Origin: Oehlia diaphana
Taxonomy: Eukaryota > Glomeromycota > Glomeromycetes > Glomerales > Glomeraceae
DNA length: 16,098 bases
Reading direction: 5' to 3'
NCBI GenBank assembly: GCA_003833135.1
Contig: QZLH01001684.1
Location: forward strand, 1 to 16,098
Made by a program: the position numbers and the translations under genes. The notes beneath the pieces are model-generated. The model saw only the letters and a list, made by a program, of their open reading frames with translations, did not search any database and was not told the DNA's origin. Positions 16,008 through 16,098 of this stretch are shown here, one piece after another (position 1 is the first letter of the stretch; every line of letters begins with the position of its first letter).

Positions 16008-16098
16008 AGAGAGAACTTTTTTTTTAATAATTTTTTTTTTCATATAATTTTTTTTTCATATCATTTCCTTTCTCTTTTTCTTTAGGTATTGAAGAAAA
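15958..16098 (+). repeat. Duplicated T/C tract with GGTATTGAAGAAAA
   Basis: CTTTTTCTTTGGTATTGAAG at 15967-15986 and CTTTTTCTTTAGGTATTGAAG at about 16074-16094 repeat at a spacing of 107 bp; the window ends inside the second copy. The second has TTTCTTTAG, a good splice acceptor, where the first has lost the AG. It may be a duplicated intron end and exon start of the gene entering from the right, or a simple repeat. Confidence 0.5.

Noticed and set aside
15882..16085. Open frame rich in Phe and Ser at the right edge
   Set aside because: It runs through promoter boxes and T/C tracts; the reading is composition-driven.
1..16098. CRISPR arrays, bacterial operons, riboswitches
   Set aside because: No spaced identical repeats of suitable length; spliced genes show a eukaryotic nuclear origin.

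Overview
The window looks like nuclear DNA of a very AT-rich fungus. Two intact genes contain recognisable eukaryotic domains. One of them is split by seven short introns of 66-85 bp with GT..AG ends, and the spacers are long, T/A-homopolymer-rich and full of decayed mobile DNA. Base composition, intron size and a spacer filled with mariner-like ends and broken gene fragments fit an arbuscular mycorrhizal fungus (Glomeromycotina, for example Rhizophagus). That placement is inference; no marker gene is present to prove it.

Layout. 1-1140 is a graveyard of mobile DNA: a foldback element, an 11-bp repeat cluster in inverted arrangement, and a broken endonuclease-domain fragment on the minus strand that runs into a transposon-like end. 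1141-1700 holds short open fragments on both strands. 1830-3300 is extremely T-rich and, at 2199-3150, carries about ten degenerate cassettes whose edges look like splice sites. 3387-3461 is a five-copy 15-bp tandem repeat. 3532-4774 is decayed plus-strand coding sequence, including a fragment resembling the PD-(D/E)XK-like proteins of these fungi. 4775-5613 is spacer and promoter.

5614-8092 (+) is a complete eight-exon gene for a cytosolic phospholipase A2-type lipase of 653 residues. The exon sum is an exact multiple of three and all catalytic motifs are present. 8511-9082 (-) is a dead coiled-coil gene, followed by two small plus-strand coding fragments (9282-9446, 9711-10024). 10025-11617 has no gene that I can see. 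11618-13138 (-) is an intronless 506-residue type II membrane protein with a GDP-fucose O-fucosyltransferase-like domain. 13139-15830 is AT-rich spacer. The right edge (15831-16098) carries an E-box, two MCB boxes and an SCB-like box, which suggests the promoter of a cell-cycle gene starting just outside the window.

The two intact genes would act in different places: the lipase on cytosolic membranes, the glycosyltransferase in the secretory pathway. Nothing in the sequence links them. Neither is in an operon, and both are separated from everything else by kilobases of repeat-rich spacer.
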